Below are positions 26,049 to 35,008 of a DNA stretch of 64,000 nucleotides, piece after piece (the first letter of the stretch is position 1; every line of letters starts with the position of its first letter). Position numbers and translations under genes: made by a program. The stretch lies in NCBI GenBank assembly GCA_017616015.1, contig JAFZYY010000015.1, forward strand, positions 62,001 through 126,000, written 5' to 3'. Under the pieces are notes generated by a model. It was not told the origin of the DNA. It was given only the letters and a program-made list of their open reading frames with translations, and did not search any database. The DNA comes from Alphaproteobacteria bacterium (lineage in GTDB: Bacteria > Pseudomonadota > Alphaproteobacteria > CAAGCB01 > CAG-977).

Positions 26049-27914
26049 TTAGAAAAGACTCGTCTTTTTTTCCGACGAACCGCCCATATCTATTTTTAAA
26101 ACCTGCCCTGAAACCAAAGGATTTTCGGCCAAAAAGCAAGTCGTTTCGGCGATTTTCCGGAATTGCGAATCGTCCGTCGGCGTGCCGGCAACGGCTAACC
26201 CGTTGATTCTGATTTTATTTTTGTACGCTTCAGCCGCCAACGCCGTTAATCCGGATAACGATGAACAGGACAACGCGTATGAAGACAACTCTTGCGGCGC
26301 CTGCGCAAACACGGAAACGACAGTTCCTTCCTTTCCTTTCGGCAGACTGAGCGCGAACAAACGCGTCAAAAGGAACGGCGCGCGCAAATTGACCGCCATG
26401 TTTTCATTCCACCCCTGTTCCGATTCGTCTTTGACAAACGCAAAAGCATGACAAACCAAAACGTCTATCACACCGTACGTTTTCGTGACGGACGGAATTA
26501 AATCCGCCGTTTCTTCGTAAGAATTAAAATCAGCCCTGAAATAAGACGCTTTAACGCCGTATTTCTGCTGCAAATCCTCAACCAAGTGCGTTGCCTGCGC
26601 CACAGCCGTATTGCAATGGATAATCACGTTATATCCGCAGGCTGCAAACGCATGCGCGACGGCACTGCCGCGTTTGCAAGCGCCGCCCGTAATCAAAACG
26701 GTTTTGCCGTTCGGCTTTTTAACGGCGGACGGAACGGCGACGGGCTGTGTTAAAAACGACGGCAAATCGTCTGTCGAACCTTTCGGCAAAGGCAGAATAT
26801 CGGCGATCCCTCTCGGCGGCAATTCTTTTTCGGAAGGAAAGGTCTTCGGCAAAGTCAGACCCGCCGGCACGTCTTCCCCCTGCGCTTTTTCAGAGAAAAT
26901 ATCGGCTTGTCCCGTCACGGCGTATTCTTCTTTTTCCGTTTTAAAAATAACGCGGACATCGCATTTTGCGGCGGCCGACGCAGCCGTTTTGATTTTAACG
27001 CGGGAAAGCAGTCCTTCATAAACGCCCGAATCCGCTTCGCCCGTAATCACCAATCGGTTTGTACCGCTTCCTTCCGTCACGAAAGATACACCCGCATCGG
27101 TCAGTTTCTTTTGGTCTTCATATCCTTCAATATAAAGGGTATCTTCAAACTCATCAGGAATTTCGATAACAACGGAAGAAATCGCCGTTTCAATCTTCGG
27201 CAACGTCAATGCCGAAACGATACGGTTGCATATTAACGCTTTAAAGTTGCGCTCTCCGATTTGCAAATTAAACGACAATTCTTTTGTCTGCGAAGGAACA
27301 TCAATAAAATCAAGTTCGACGGAAGAACCGTCTTCCTGCGGCACGACACAAAAGCGATGCTGCTGATCCGGATTTAACTGAGCATGCGAACCGTATCCCT
27401 GACTGTGGAAAATACGGCCTTTTGCGACATACACCTGAGCATCGTTTGACTGCCAGACTAAAACGGGACATTTTGTGTTTAAATCCGCGTCCTGTGCGTC
27501 TTCTATTGCTTCGCCGTTCTGTTTCCGCCAGATGATTTTTCCCTGATGCAGTGCGGGAATCGCGTCTTTTTGAGACGCCGGCTTTAAAAATTTCCAGGAA
27601 CCGCCGTGCCCTGTCGCCGCTTCCCGAAACCAGGCTTCATCTCTGTTCAGGATATGGCCGTTTTCCATTACAAAGAAAACGGGCGTTTTATCATTCAGGC
27701 GACTGCCCAGAAAAACGGAACTGACGCCCGGAATTAAAACGTCCGCGCCGACATGGGCGAACAAGGCTTTAACGTCTTGAAAAACCCCGTCCGTCATAGA
27801 ATAAAAGCCGACAAAATGACCGCTGTTGCCTGCGTTTAAAAAAGTGACTTTAACCGGCGCGCCGTCGCTGATTCGCAGAACGGAAGCATCTAAAGAGCAA
27901 GCTTTATCAGACAT
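26049..27914 (-). CDS. Chimeric protein: DUF4114-like N terminus, linker, short-chain dehydrogenase domain
   Basis: A 621-residue protein with an unusual build. Residues about 10-110 resemble DUF4114 domains of secreted calcium-binding proteins (GHFVGFYSMTDG, LGSRLNDKTPVFFVMENG). Residues 110-330 look like further beta-rich, cadherin/VCBS-like material. A Pro-rich linker (350-390) leads to a Rossmann SDR domain (about 395-615) beginning VLITGGACKRGSAVAHAFAA. In the SDR the active-site YxxxK reads YALSC, so the catalytic Lys is missing. No signal peptide is visible. It starts 3 bp after the DprE2-like gene. It may be a pseudoenzyme or scaffold; this is inference. Confidence 0.75.
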   Translation of the reverse strand: MSDKACSLDASVLRISDGAPVKVTFLNAGNSGHFVGFYSMTDGVFQDVKALFAHVGADVLIPGVSSVFLGSRLNDKTPVFFVMENGHILNRDEAWFREAATGHGGSWKFLKPASQKDAIPALHQGKIIWRKQNGEAIEDAQDADLNTKCPVLVWQSNDAQVYVAKGRIFHSQGYGSHAQLNPDQQHRFCVVPQEDGSSVELDFIDVPSQTKELSFNLQIGERNFKALICNRIVSALTLPKIETAISSVVIEIPDEFEDTLYIEGYEDQKKLTDAGVSFVTEGSGTNRLVITGEADSGVYEGLLSRVKIKTAASAAAKCDVRVIFKTEKEEYAVTGQADIFSEKAQGEDVPAGLTLPKTFPSEKELPPRGIADILPLPKGSTDDLPSFLTQPVAVPSAVKKPNGKTVLITGGACKRGSAVAHAFAACGYNVIIHCNTAVAQATHLVEDLQQKYGVKASYFRADFNSYEETADLIPSVTKTYGVIDVLVCHAFAFVKDESEQGWNENMAVNLRAPFLLTRLFALSLPKGKEGTVVSVFAQAPQELSSYALSCSSLSGLTALAAEAYKNKIRINGLAVAGTPTDDSQFRKIAETTCFLAENPLVSGQVLKIDMGGSSEKKTSLF

Positions 27915-27917
27915 TTA

Positions 27918-28673
27918 TCAAGCGTCCTTAACATGTGGAGATTTGTTCAAGCTCAACAAAAAGCGCCTGAACAAAACAGACAGAGATGTATACCACGGAA
28001 AATAACGGGTTTTGACGCCTTTTTGCGCATAACGCAGACAGGCTTCGGCGCACGCCTGCGGATTGATCGGTTTTTGCCAGAAAGAATAACGGCGCGTTCC
28101 GACCGTATCCCAGTCGTCCGCTTTAATCGTCGTAACGGAAACATGACTTTGCGCCATCTGTGTTTGGAATCCCTGCAACCAGACATGCAACGCCGCTTTC
28201 GTCGAACCGAACGCATAGTTATCCGGCATTCCGTATTCACCGGCGGCAGAACCTAACACGATGATTTCCCCGCAGCCCTGCTTTTGCAAAACAGACGCCA
28301 TCGCCGATAAAAAGTAGACCTGTGAAAAATAATTGATCTGGAACATGTTTTTGATTTTGCCCAAATCTTTGCCGCATTCTTTTTGCGTATATACCGTTTC
28401 CAACGCGGAAAAAACGCTGATAATATTTTTAGCGGCTTCCTCGCATTGTTCCGCCGTTTTTGCCAGAGACTCCAAATTACCCGTGTCCAACGGCAGCGTC
28501 ATCACTTCAACATCGGGATAACGCGCGCGTATATCGTTCGCGGACAACAGCAAATCGTCATCGTCCTTGCCCAGCAAAACCACGTCGTTTCCGGCTTTCG
28601 CGACTTCGCGAGCAAAAGCGCGGCCGATCACGCAAGTCCCGCCTAAAACAACCCAAGTGCGTTTATTGTTCAT
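27918..28673 (-). CDS. DprE2-like short-chain dehydrogenase
   Basis: A 251-residue SDR. The cofactor motif is VVLGGTCVIGRAFA and the active site keeps Ser (VLGSAAGEYG) and Tyr/Lys in YAFGSTKAAL, so it should be catalytically competent. The C-terminal PWYTSLSVLFRRFLLSL is hydrophobic, as in DprE2, the NADH reductase that finishes epimerisation of decaprenylphosphoryl ribose to arabinose. Pairing by a 4-bp overlap with a DprE1-like oxidase is the main reason for this call. Other membrane-associated SDR activities are possible. Confidence 0.75.
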   Translation of the reverse strand: MNNKRTWVVLGGTCVIGRAFAREVAKAGNDVVLLGKDDDDLLLSANDIRARYPDVEVMTLPLDTGNLESLAKTAEQCEEAAKNIISVFSALETVYTQKECGKDLGKIKNMFQINYFSQVYFLSAMASVLQKQGCGEIIVLGSAAGEYGMPDNYAFGSTKAALHVWLQGFQTQMAQSHVSVTTIKADDWDTVGTRRYSFWQKPINPQACAEACLRYAQKGVKTRYFPWYTSLSVLFRRFLLSLNKSPHVKDA

Positions 28674-29995
28674 GCTTTTTTCTCCCCCGCGAACAGGCGA
28701 CGCCCGAAATCGGAATCAAACTTTCTTTGCGGATCAAACGTATTTCTGGCTTTAACAAATTTCTCCAGATTCTTGTACATCGTTACCAAATGACGGTGCT
28801 CCAACAAAGCGTCGTCCTGCAAAGAAACACGCCCGTTGTGTTCTCCCGCGACCATAATCAGATGCTTTAAGAAATCTTCCAATCCCTTGCGACGGAAAAA
28901 GTCCAGACAGAGCGTATAACCGCGAACGACCGACCCCAGATAGGAAATCGAGTCCTCTTTTGTCAGCGTCAATTCCGCGCGGCAGGCATCAATCCGCGTC
29001 TGCGCCAATTCGGTCAATATTCTCCGGATTGCCTGCGGTCCTTCGGCTTCGGAAAAAGAAATCTGCAGCTGATATATCCCCTTGGTGGAAAACACCCGCA
29101 CAGTATCGGAAGAATATAAAAATTTTTCATACGGCTCGATTTTTGCGCTTTCCTTTGCCGCCATACGGTAACGCAGATTCTTTAATAACGGCATTGACGC
29201 GACATGCAACGCCAAATGCGGCAACATCATTTTGATTTTCGGCAATGAAAACGAAGAGACCGGCGCAATCTCTTTTGTAAAAACCGCCGTTTTTAAAATA
29301 CCGCGGCCGACCGCGTCCGGCTTGGCGGACGTATCAATCCAAACCGAACAAAAATCAGCCGTTTTCCGAACGGATTTCAGCGTGTTCATCAATTCGTCCA
29401 GATTAGCGACCCTGCGTTTTTCAACCAAAACGTTTTCCTGCGGACGCTTCAGCAGCGTAATCGAAACCAGACTGATAATGCCGACCAAACCTTGTCCGCC
29501 GACAATCGCTTTAAACAACGTGTCGTTTTCTTTTTCGCTTGCCCGAACGGTTGTTCCGTCAGCCAGAACGACATCGATCCAGTTGACAGATTTAGCTAAA
29601 GACATACGCTTGTGCCCGTTCAGCCCGATGATATTCGCGGCGATTGCTCCGCCCAACGTATACTGTCCCGAATCCGGCGCCGTCGCCAGCATAAATCCTT
29701 GCGGCGCATAAATTTCCGTAATCGTTTTCAGCATAATCCCCGGCTCGCAGATCAGTTCGCCCGTATGAGCATCAAAAGAACGAATGCAATCCAAACGTTT
29801 CGACAGCATTACTGCTCCGTCGGAATTCAGCGCCTGATCCGCGTAGCTGCAGCCGGAACCGCGAACGATAATACCGTTTTTGCCGACCTGTTCGAGATAC
29901 TTGGCTATATCCGCGACACGTTCCGGACGACAAACCTGAGAAACGCCGGAATTCGTCTGTCCCCGACTGCCCACTTTCATTTCATACCAATGCAT
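28670..29995 (-). CDS. DprE1-like FAD-dependent oxidase
   Basis: A 441-residue FAD-binding type 4 oxidoreductase. The flavin site is visible as VRGSGCSYADQALN and DSGQYTLGGAIAANIIGLNGHK, matching the layout of DprE1, which oxidises decaprenylphosphoryl ribose at C2. An ALO-like substrate domain follows, and the C terminus has RNTFDPQRKFDSDFGRRL. The ATG at 29995 is 8 bp after GGGGAG; an upstream GTG adds three residues. With the overlapping DprE2-like gene it probably makes a lipid-linked arabinose donor for a surface glycan. No arabinosyltransferase is in the window. Confidence 0.8.
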   Translation of the reverse strand: MHWYEMKVGSRGQTNSGVSQVCRPERVADIAKYLEQVGKNGIIVRGSGCSYADQALNSDGAVMLSKRLDCIRSFDAHTGELICEPGIMLKTITEIYAPQGFMLATAPDSGQYTLGGAIAANIIGLNGHKRMSLAKSVNWIDVVLADGTTVRASEKENDTLFKAIVGGQGLVGIISLVSITLLKRPQENVLVEKRRVANLDELMNTLKSVRKTADFCSVWIDTSAKPDAVGRGILKTAVFTKEIAPVSSFSLPKIKMMLPHLALHVASMPLLKNLRYRMAAKESAKIEPYEKFLYSSDTVRVFSTKGIYQLQISFSEAEGPQAIRRILTELAQTRIDACRAELTLTKEDSISYLGSVVRGYTLCLDFFRRKGLEDFLKHLIMVAGEHNGRVSLQDDALLEHRHLVTMYKNLEKFVKARNTFDPQRKFDSDFGRRLFAGEKKA

Positions 29996-30070
29996 TGCGC
30001 GCACTCCCCGTTAAACAGGGGATAGTTTACTCGAAAAACAAAAAGAAATGAAGCAGTTTCAGCGTTAATT

Positions 30071-31093
30071 TTACGGACGCACACTGTCCAGATACGACTT
30101 CAGCTCCAACGCCAAAGATTTTTCCGGCCGGCCGCCCCAGATACGAATGATTTCCGCCGCCGTCAACGCCGCCAACTTACCCGCGGCGGGCAGGCTCATT
30201 CCCTGAGAAAGTCCGTATAAAAATCCGCCGGCGAAAGCGTCCCCGGCGCCCGTGCTGTCCACAATTGCCTGATGGTTTTCGGAAGCGACCGTCGCTATGC
30301 CCTGATCGGAGAAAACGCAGGCGCCCTTAGAGCCGCGCGTCATCGCCAAAACCTGACGGCGATCCGACAGAACATTCATGAAAGCGTCCATATCCGTCAC
30401 GCTGCGATCAATTTCGAAACAGCCGCGAATTTCGCGTTCGTTGCCGATTAAAATATCGGCCTGAGAGCGGATCGTTTCAATGACTTCCTGCACGGCAACC
30501 GCGCGGAAATTCAAATCGTGCATATTAAAAGCGACTTTAACGCCCGCCTGTTTTGCCGTATTCAACGCCGTCATCACAGCCTGACGGGCGCGGCGGGAAA
30601 CAAGCATCTGTCCTTCGATAAACAGGATTTTTGAATCGAGAATCGTTCGGACGTCGATATCCTCTTCATCAATTTCTTCACAAATTCCCATGTTAAAAGC
30701 GAACGTGCGATCGTGATCCGGCGTCACCATCACCAAACAGCGAGCCGTCGCTCGATCGATTTCACGGTCGAATTTCACCAAAGGAACACAGGATTTGATA
30801 CCGGATTTATCAAAAGCTTCCTTGAATTTTTCCCCCATCGTATCTTCGCAGGCTTTACCGATGAACGCGGCTTTTCCGCCCAACGACGCCACATTGGACA
30901 TCGCGTTTGCCGCCGTGCCGCCCGGAATGACGCGGGAATCCATCAGATTTTTGCGGATTTCGCGCAAAACGGCAATCGGCAGGGTATTACCCTGTCCTTT
31001 GGTCAGCGAGTAATTTTGCAGGAATTCTTCCGTGACATTGGCCACAACGTCCACAAAAGCCACGCCGATAGCGGTTACGTCAAAAGTAGTCAT
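30071..31093 (-). CDS. PfkB-family sugar or nucleoside kinase (adenosine kinase-like)
   Basis: A 340-residue ribokinase-fold kinase. The family signatures are the N-terminal GGTAANAMSNVASLGGKAAFIGK and the C-terminal DSTGAGDAFAGGF, whose Asp is the catalytic base. The N terminus (DVTAIGVAFVDVVANV) resembles alphaproteobacterial adenosine kinase-like proteins; ribokinase and other sugars remain possible. The ATG at 31093 has GGAG upstream, while 17 further in-frame residues lack family resemblance. It is 75 bp upstream of the DprE1-like gene on the same strand and may share a transcript. Confidence 0.85.
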   Translation of the reverse strand: MTTFDVTAIGVAFVDVVANVTEEFLQNYSLTKGQGNTLPIAVLREIRKNLMDSRVIPGGTAANAMSNVASLGGKAAFIGKACEDTMGEKFKEAFDKSGIKSCVPLVKFDREIDRATARCLVMVTPDHDRTFAFNMGICEEIDEEDIDVRTILDSKILFIEGQMLVSRRARQAVMTALNTAKQAGVKVAFNMHDLNFRAVAVQEVIETIRSQADILIGNEREIRGCFEIDRSVTDMDAFMNVLSDRRQVLAMTRGSKGACVFSDQGIATVASENHQAIVDSTGAGDAFAGGFLYGLSQGMSLPAAGKLAALTAAEIIRIWGGRPEKSLALELKSYLDSVRP

Positions 31094-31271
31094 GAGGGGT
31101 CTCCGTATGAATCGCGTTATCGGAATTTCTTTATATCGACACAAGATGTAAAAGGCGAGTCAAAAATAAATAAATTTTTAAAGCCAGAAAAAGCAAGGCG
31201 TTGAGAAGACATTGCCGCCGCGCGTCTTCCTGTTAAAACGATAAAAAAGCCATATACGGAAACGATTCGCT

Positions 31272-33527
31272 TTAAAGCAACATCAATTCCTCTTCGCCCC
31301 GTCTGCTTTTTTTCTTCACCGGCGGACGACATATCAAAGAAAGCTTTCCGTTTTTGGCGCTCAGCCGAACCGTGCCGCCGTGAACCAGATTCCCGAACAG
31401 AATTTCTTCGGCCAACGGCTTCTTAATCTGCTCCTGAATGACACGCGCCAACGGTCTCGCGCCGTTTTGCGGGTCGAATCCTTTTTTGATCAGCCAGTCT
31501 TTCGCCGAATAGTTCACTTCCAGAACGATTTTTTTATCTGTCAGGCTCTTCTTCAATTCGTTAAGGAATTTGTCCGCGACACGCCCCATGATTTCCGAAT
31601 CCAACCGCACAAAAGGAATAATCGCGTCCAGACGGTTTCTGAATTCCGGCGTAAACAGACGCTCGATCGCTTCTTTGTCTTCGCCGACACGCTCCGTTCG
31701 ACCGAAACCCATTGCGGGTTTGGCCATATCCGCCGCGCCGGCGTTCGTCGTCATAATCAGAATCACGTTGGAAAAATCGATTCTCTTACCGTTTGAATCC
31801 GTCAGTTTGCCGTAATCCATCACCTGCAACAGAACATTAAACAAATCCTGATGCGCTTTTTCGATTTCATCTAATAAAAGAACAGCGTAAGGGTGCTGAT
31901 CGACAGCGTCCGTCAACAACCCGCCCTGATCGAATCCGACATATCCGGGCGGTGTGCCAATCAGCTTTGAAATCGAATGCTTTTCCATATATTCCGACAT
32001 ATCAAAACGCAACAGCTCCACGCCCAAAGACTTCGCCAGTTGGCGGGCGACTTCCGTTTTACCGACGCCGGTGGGCCCCGAAAACAGATAGGAGCCGATC
32101 GGTTTTTCCGGCTCGCGCAATCCCGCCCGCGCCATTTTAATTGAAGATGTCAACGCCTCTATTGCTTTATTCTGACCGAAGACGGAAGCTTTCAAGTCCT
32201 TTTCCAGATTCCGCAACGCTTCCGTATCGTCGACGGAAACCGTTTTAGCCGGAACATGCGCCATTGCAGAGACAACCTCTTCAATATCCTGCGCCGTGAT
32301 TTGCTTTTTCTTGCGTCCGGTCTGTAAAGTCCGCACCGCGCCGGCTTCGTCAAGAACGTCGATCGCCTTGTCCGGCAGCTTTTTATCGTGCAGATAGCGC
32401 ACAGACAATTCAACGGCGGCCTTGATCGCTTCCGCCGTATACGTTACGCGATGGTGGCGTTCGTATTCGTCTTTGATGCCGCGCAATATCTCTATCGTTT
32501 CGGCAACGCTCGGCTCTTTAATGTCGATTTTCTGAAAACGGCGCAGAAACGCTCTGTCTTTTTCCATATGATTGCGAAATTCTTTATACGTCGTCGATCC
32601 GATGCAGCGCAACGATCCGTCCGACAAAGCCGGCTTTAATAAATTGGAAGCGTCCATTGTGCCGCCCGATACCGCGCCCGCGCCGATAACCGTATGAATT
32701 TCATCTATAAACAGAATCGCGTTCGGATCGCCTTCCAACATATTCAGAATGTTTTTCAGCCGTTCTTCAAAATCGCCGCGATACCGCGTCCCCGCCAGCA
32801 AAGCTCCCATATCCAACTGATAAATGACGGCTTCGGCCAATTGCGGCGGTACTTTTCCTTCAACGATGCGCAGAGCCAATCCTTCGGCCATCATTGTCTT
32901 GCCGACACCGGGATCGCCGACCAGAAGAGGATTGTTTTTCGTGCGCCGGCATAGCACCTGCATCATTCTGTTTAATTCCGGCTGCCGGCCGATCAGTGCG
33001 TCCGTCCTGCCTGCCAGAGCTTTTTCATTCAGATTGCGGCAATACGCCGCCAGCGCTTCCTCTTCGTCCAAAGCTTCGTCATCATCAACGCCGGAAACGG
33101 TTGTATTACGACTCAAAAAAGTCACCACGTCCAATTTAGAAAGACCGTATTTGCTCAACAAATAAACGGCGTAAGATTCTTCTTCCGAAAACATGGCTAC
33201 GATCAAATGCGGCGCGATAACGACATCTCGTCCGCTCGACTGAACCTGCAAAGCTGCCCGCTGCAAAACGCGCTGAAACGCTATGGTCGGTTTCGGCTCG
33301 CGCGGATTGTTTTTCTGAACCAGATAGCTCAAGTCCTTGTTGATAAAGGAAAGCAACTCTTTTTCCATTTCCGGCGCTTTGCGGCAATATTTGCGGAACA
33401 GAGTCACGCAGTCCGCATCGTCCATAATTGCCAACAGCAAATGTTCCAAAGTGGCGAATTCGTGCCCTCTTTCCGCGGCAAACAGCAACGCTTTTTGCAG
33501 AGTTTCTTCCAATTCCGGCGATAACAT
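31272..33527 (-). CDS. clpA: ATP-dependent Clp protease ATP-binding subunit ClpA
   Basis: AAA+ unfoldase feeding ClpP. In 751 residues: N domain (1-140) that binds ClpS, D1 ATPase with Walker A GDPGVGKT and Walker B ILFIDEIH, then D2 with GPTGVGKT and LLLDEIEKAH. Length and absence of a long middle coiled coil separate it from ClpB and ClpC. It follows clpS by 2 bp, the standard arrangement. clpP is not in the window. Confidence 0.97.
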   Translation of the reverse strand: MLSPELEETLQKALLFAAERGHEFATLEHLLLAIMDDADCVTLFRKYCRKAPEMEKELLSFINKDLSYLVQKNNPREPKPTIAFQRVLQRAALQVQSSGRDVVIAPHLIVAMFSEEESYAVYLLSKYGLSKLDVVTFLSRNTTVSGVDDDEALDEEEALAAYCRNLNEKALAGRTDALIGRQPELNRMMQVLCRRTKNNPLLVGDPGVGKTMMAEGLALRIVEGKVPPQLAEAVIYQLDMGALLAGTRYRGDFEERLKNILNMLEGDPNAILFIDEIHTVIGAGAVSGGTMDASNLLKPALSDGSLRCIGSTTYKEFRNHMEKDRAFLRRFQKIDIKEPSVAETIEILRGIKDEYERHHRVTYTAEAIKAAVELSVRYLHDKKLPDKAIDVLDEAGAVRTLQTGRKKKQITAQDIEEVVSAMAHVPAKTVSVDDTEALRNLEKDLKASVFGQNKAIEALTSSIKMARAGLREPEKPIGSYLFSGPTGVGKTEVARQLAKSLGVELLRFDMSEYMEKHSISKLIGTPPGYVGFDQGGLLTDAVDQHPYAVLLLDEIEKAHQDLFNVLLQVMDYGKLTDSNGKRIDFSNVILIMTTNAGAADMAKPAMGFGRTERVGEDKEAIERLFTPEFRNRLDAIIPFVRLDSEIMGRVADKFLNELKKSLTDKKIVLEVNYSAKDWLIKKGFDPQNGARPLARVIQEQIKKPLAEEILFGNLVHGGTVRLSAKNGKLSLICRPPVKKKSRRGEEELMLL

Positions 33528-33529
33528 GA

Positions 33530-33847
33530 CTAAACTTTCTCCACTTCACAGCGTAAAGGGTGCTGACTGCGGCGGGCGATTTCTATGACCTGCGCGGCTT
33601 TCATTTCGGCAACTTCGTAAGTATATACGCCGCAGACACCGACACCGCTGCGATGAATTTGCAGCATGATTTCGGTTGCTTCCTGCGCCGTCTTGTCAAA
33701 GAGACTCTGCAACAAAGAAACGACAAAATCCATCGGTGTAAAATCGTCGTTAAGCATAATCACCTTATACAACGACGGCTTTTTGATTTTAGGCTTAGTC
33801 GCCACGCCTTCCCACGGTTGTTCCTGCTTTAAAGGCTTTTTTGCCAT
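33530..33847 (-). CDS. clpS: ClpA adaptor protein ClpS
   Basis: Adaptor that delivers N-end-rule substrates to ClpAP. The 105-residue protein has a disordered basic N terminus and the ClpS core: [20 protein letters not shown], with the Asn-Asp-Asp substrate-binding segment, then [23 protein letters not shown]. Start ATG at 33847, with the 136-bp divergent region to the D,D-carboxypeptidase upstream. Confidence 0.96.
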   Translation of the reverse strand: MAKKPLKQEQPWEGVATKPKIKKPSLYKVIMLNDDFTPMDFVVSLLQSLFDKTAQEATEIMLQIHRSGVGVCGVYTYEVAEMKAAQVIEIARRSQHPLRCEVEKV

Positions 33848-33983
33848 AGTTTTCAGTCCCTAAAAAATACAAAATCGAGCGTATTTAATCATAACTTTGT
33901 TAAGAATATGTATGTTATCACATTCTTTGTTTTAAATATATAAATTGGTAGCGTCTTAAATAAAATAGCCTATAATGTCCGAC

Positions 33984-35003
33984 ATGAAAACCGTTCGCTT
34001 TTTTCTGTTTTTGTTTTTAACGCTTCTGCCCGCGGGATTACGGGCGGAATCGTCGCGCGTGTCGTCCCTGCTGGTCGAAGCGGAAACGGGACGCGTCCTG
34101 TTTTCAGAAAACGCCGCCGAAAAAAGATACCCGGCCTCTTTGACAAAAATGATGACTTTGTATCTGGTTTTCGACGCGTTGGAAAAAGGCGAAATCCAAA
34201 TGGATCAACTGTTGACCGTTTCCAAAAAAGCCGCGGGCATGCCGCGTTCGAGAATGGGGCTGAAAGAAAACTCCACTATTTCAGTAGAGAATGCAATTTT
34301 TGCGATGATTTCGCGTTCGGCAAACGACGCGGCCGTCGTTGTCGCCGAAGGTCTGGCAGGATCGGAAGCGCAGTTCGCCGACAAGATGACGCGCGTTGCC
34401 CGCGAGCTCGGCATGAAGAATACCCGCTTTAAAAATGCTTCGGGTCTGCACAACAAAGATCAAGTTACGACCGCGCAGGATATGGCTATTCTGTCAACGG
34501 CTCTGATTCAGCATTTTCCCGAATACTACAAACTGTTTTCCGTGCGCGGCTTCCGCTATGGCAAGCGCTATTACGGCAACCATAATCTGGTCGCCCGTTT
34601 TTACAAAGGCGGGGACGGCTTGAAAACGGGATACGTCGACGCGTCCGGCTATCACGTCGTCGGTTCGGCCGTTCGTGACGGCAAGCGGCTGATTGGCGTT
34701 GTCATGGGACGCAATTCCGTGCGTGAACGGGACAGACATATTTTCAAACTGCTGGATTCGGGATTTGCTTCTTTAAAAAACAAAAAAAACACGATTGACA
34801 CTTTGACGCAAACGCCGTTTTTCGCTCCGATGAAAGAGGAAAAAGCAGGCTCGAATGAAGCCGAACACAGGGAATTGAAAATCGCTGCGGAAAAACTGTC
34901 CGAAAGCCTTGACCGCATTTCTTCCATCAAGCAAAGTCTGGAAACCGAACAAAACGCCAATGTTGTTAAAAACGCGATTATCGATTGGGGCAAAAAGAAG
35001 TAA
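33984..35003 (+). CDS. D-alanyl-D-alanine carboxypeptidase (penicillin-binding protein 5/6 type)
   Basis: Periplasmic serine DD-peptidase trimming peptidoglycan pentapeptides. About 339 residues: signal peptide MKTVRFFLFLFLTLLPAGLRA, then SxxK in ASLTKMM, SxN in SRSANDA and KTG in DGLKTGY. The C-terminal region is Lys/Glu-rich with coiled-coil-like segments, not a typical PBP5 anchor. An ATG at 33975 adds three residues, but a TATAAT at 33971-33976 overlaps it. If that is the -10 box, the transcript would start at about the ATG at 33984 and be leaderless. The -35 side is weak, so this is uncertain. Confidence 0.92.
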   Translation: MKTVRFFLFLFLTLLPAGLRAESSRVSSLLVEAETGRVLFSENAAEKRYPASLTKMMTLYLVFDALEKGEIQMDQLLTVSKKAAGMPRSRMGLKENSTISVENAIFAMISRSANDAAVVVAEGLAGSEAQFADKMTRVARELGMKNTRFKNASGLHNKDQVTTAQDMAILSTALIQHFPEYYKLFSVRGFRYGKRYYGNHNLVARFYKGGDGLKTGYVDASGYHVVGSAVRDGKRLIGVVMGRNSVRERDRHIFKLLDSGFASLKNKKNTIDTLTQTPFFAPMKEEKAGSNEAEHRELKIAAEKLSESLDRISSIKQSLETEQNANVVKNAIIDWGKKK

Positions 35004-35008
35004 CCGCC

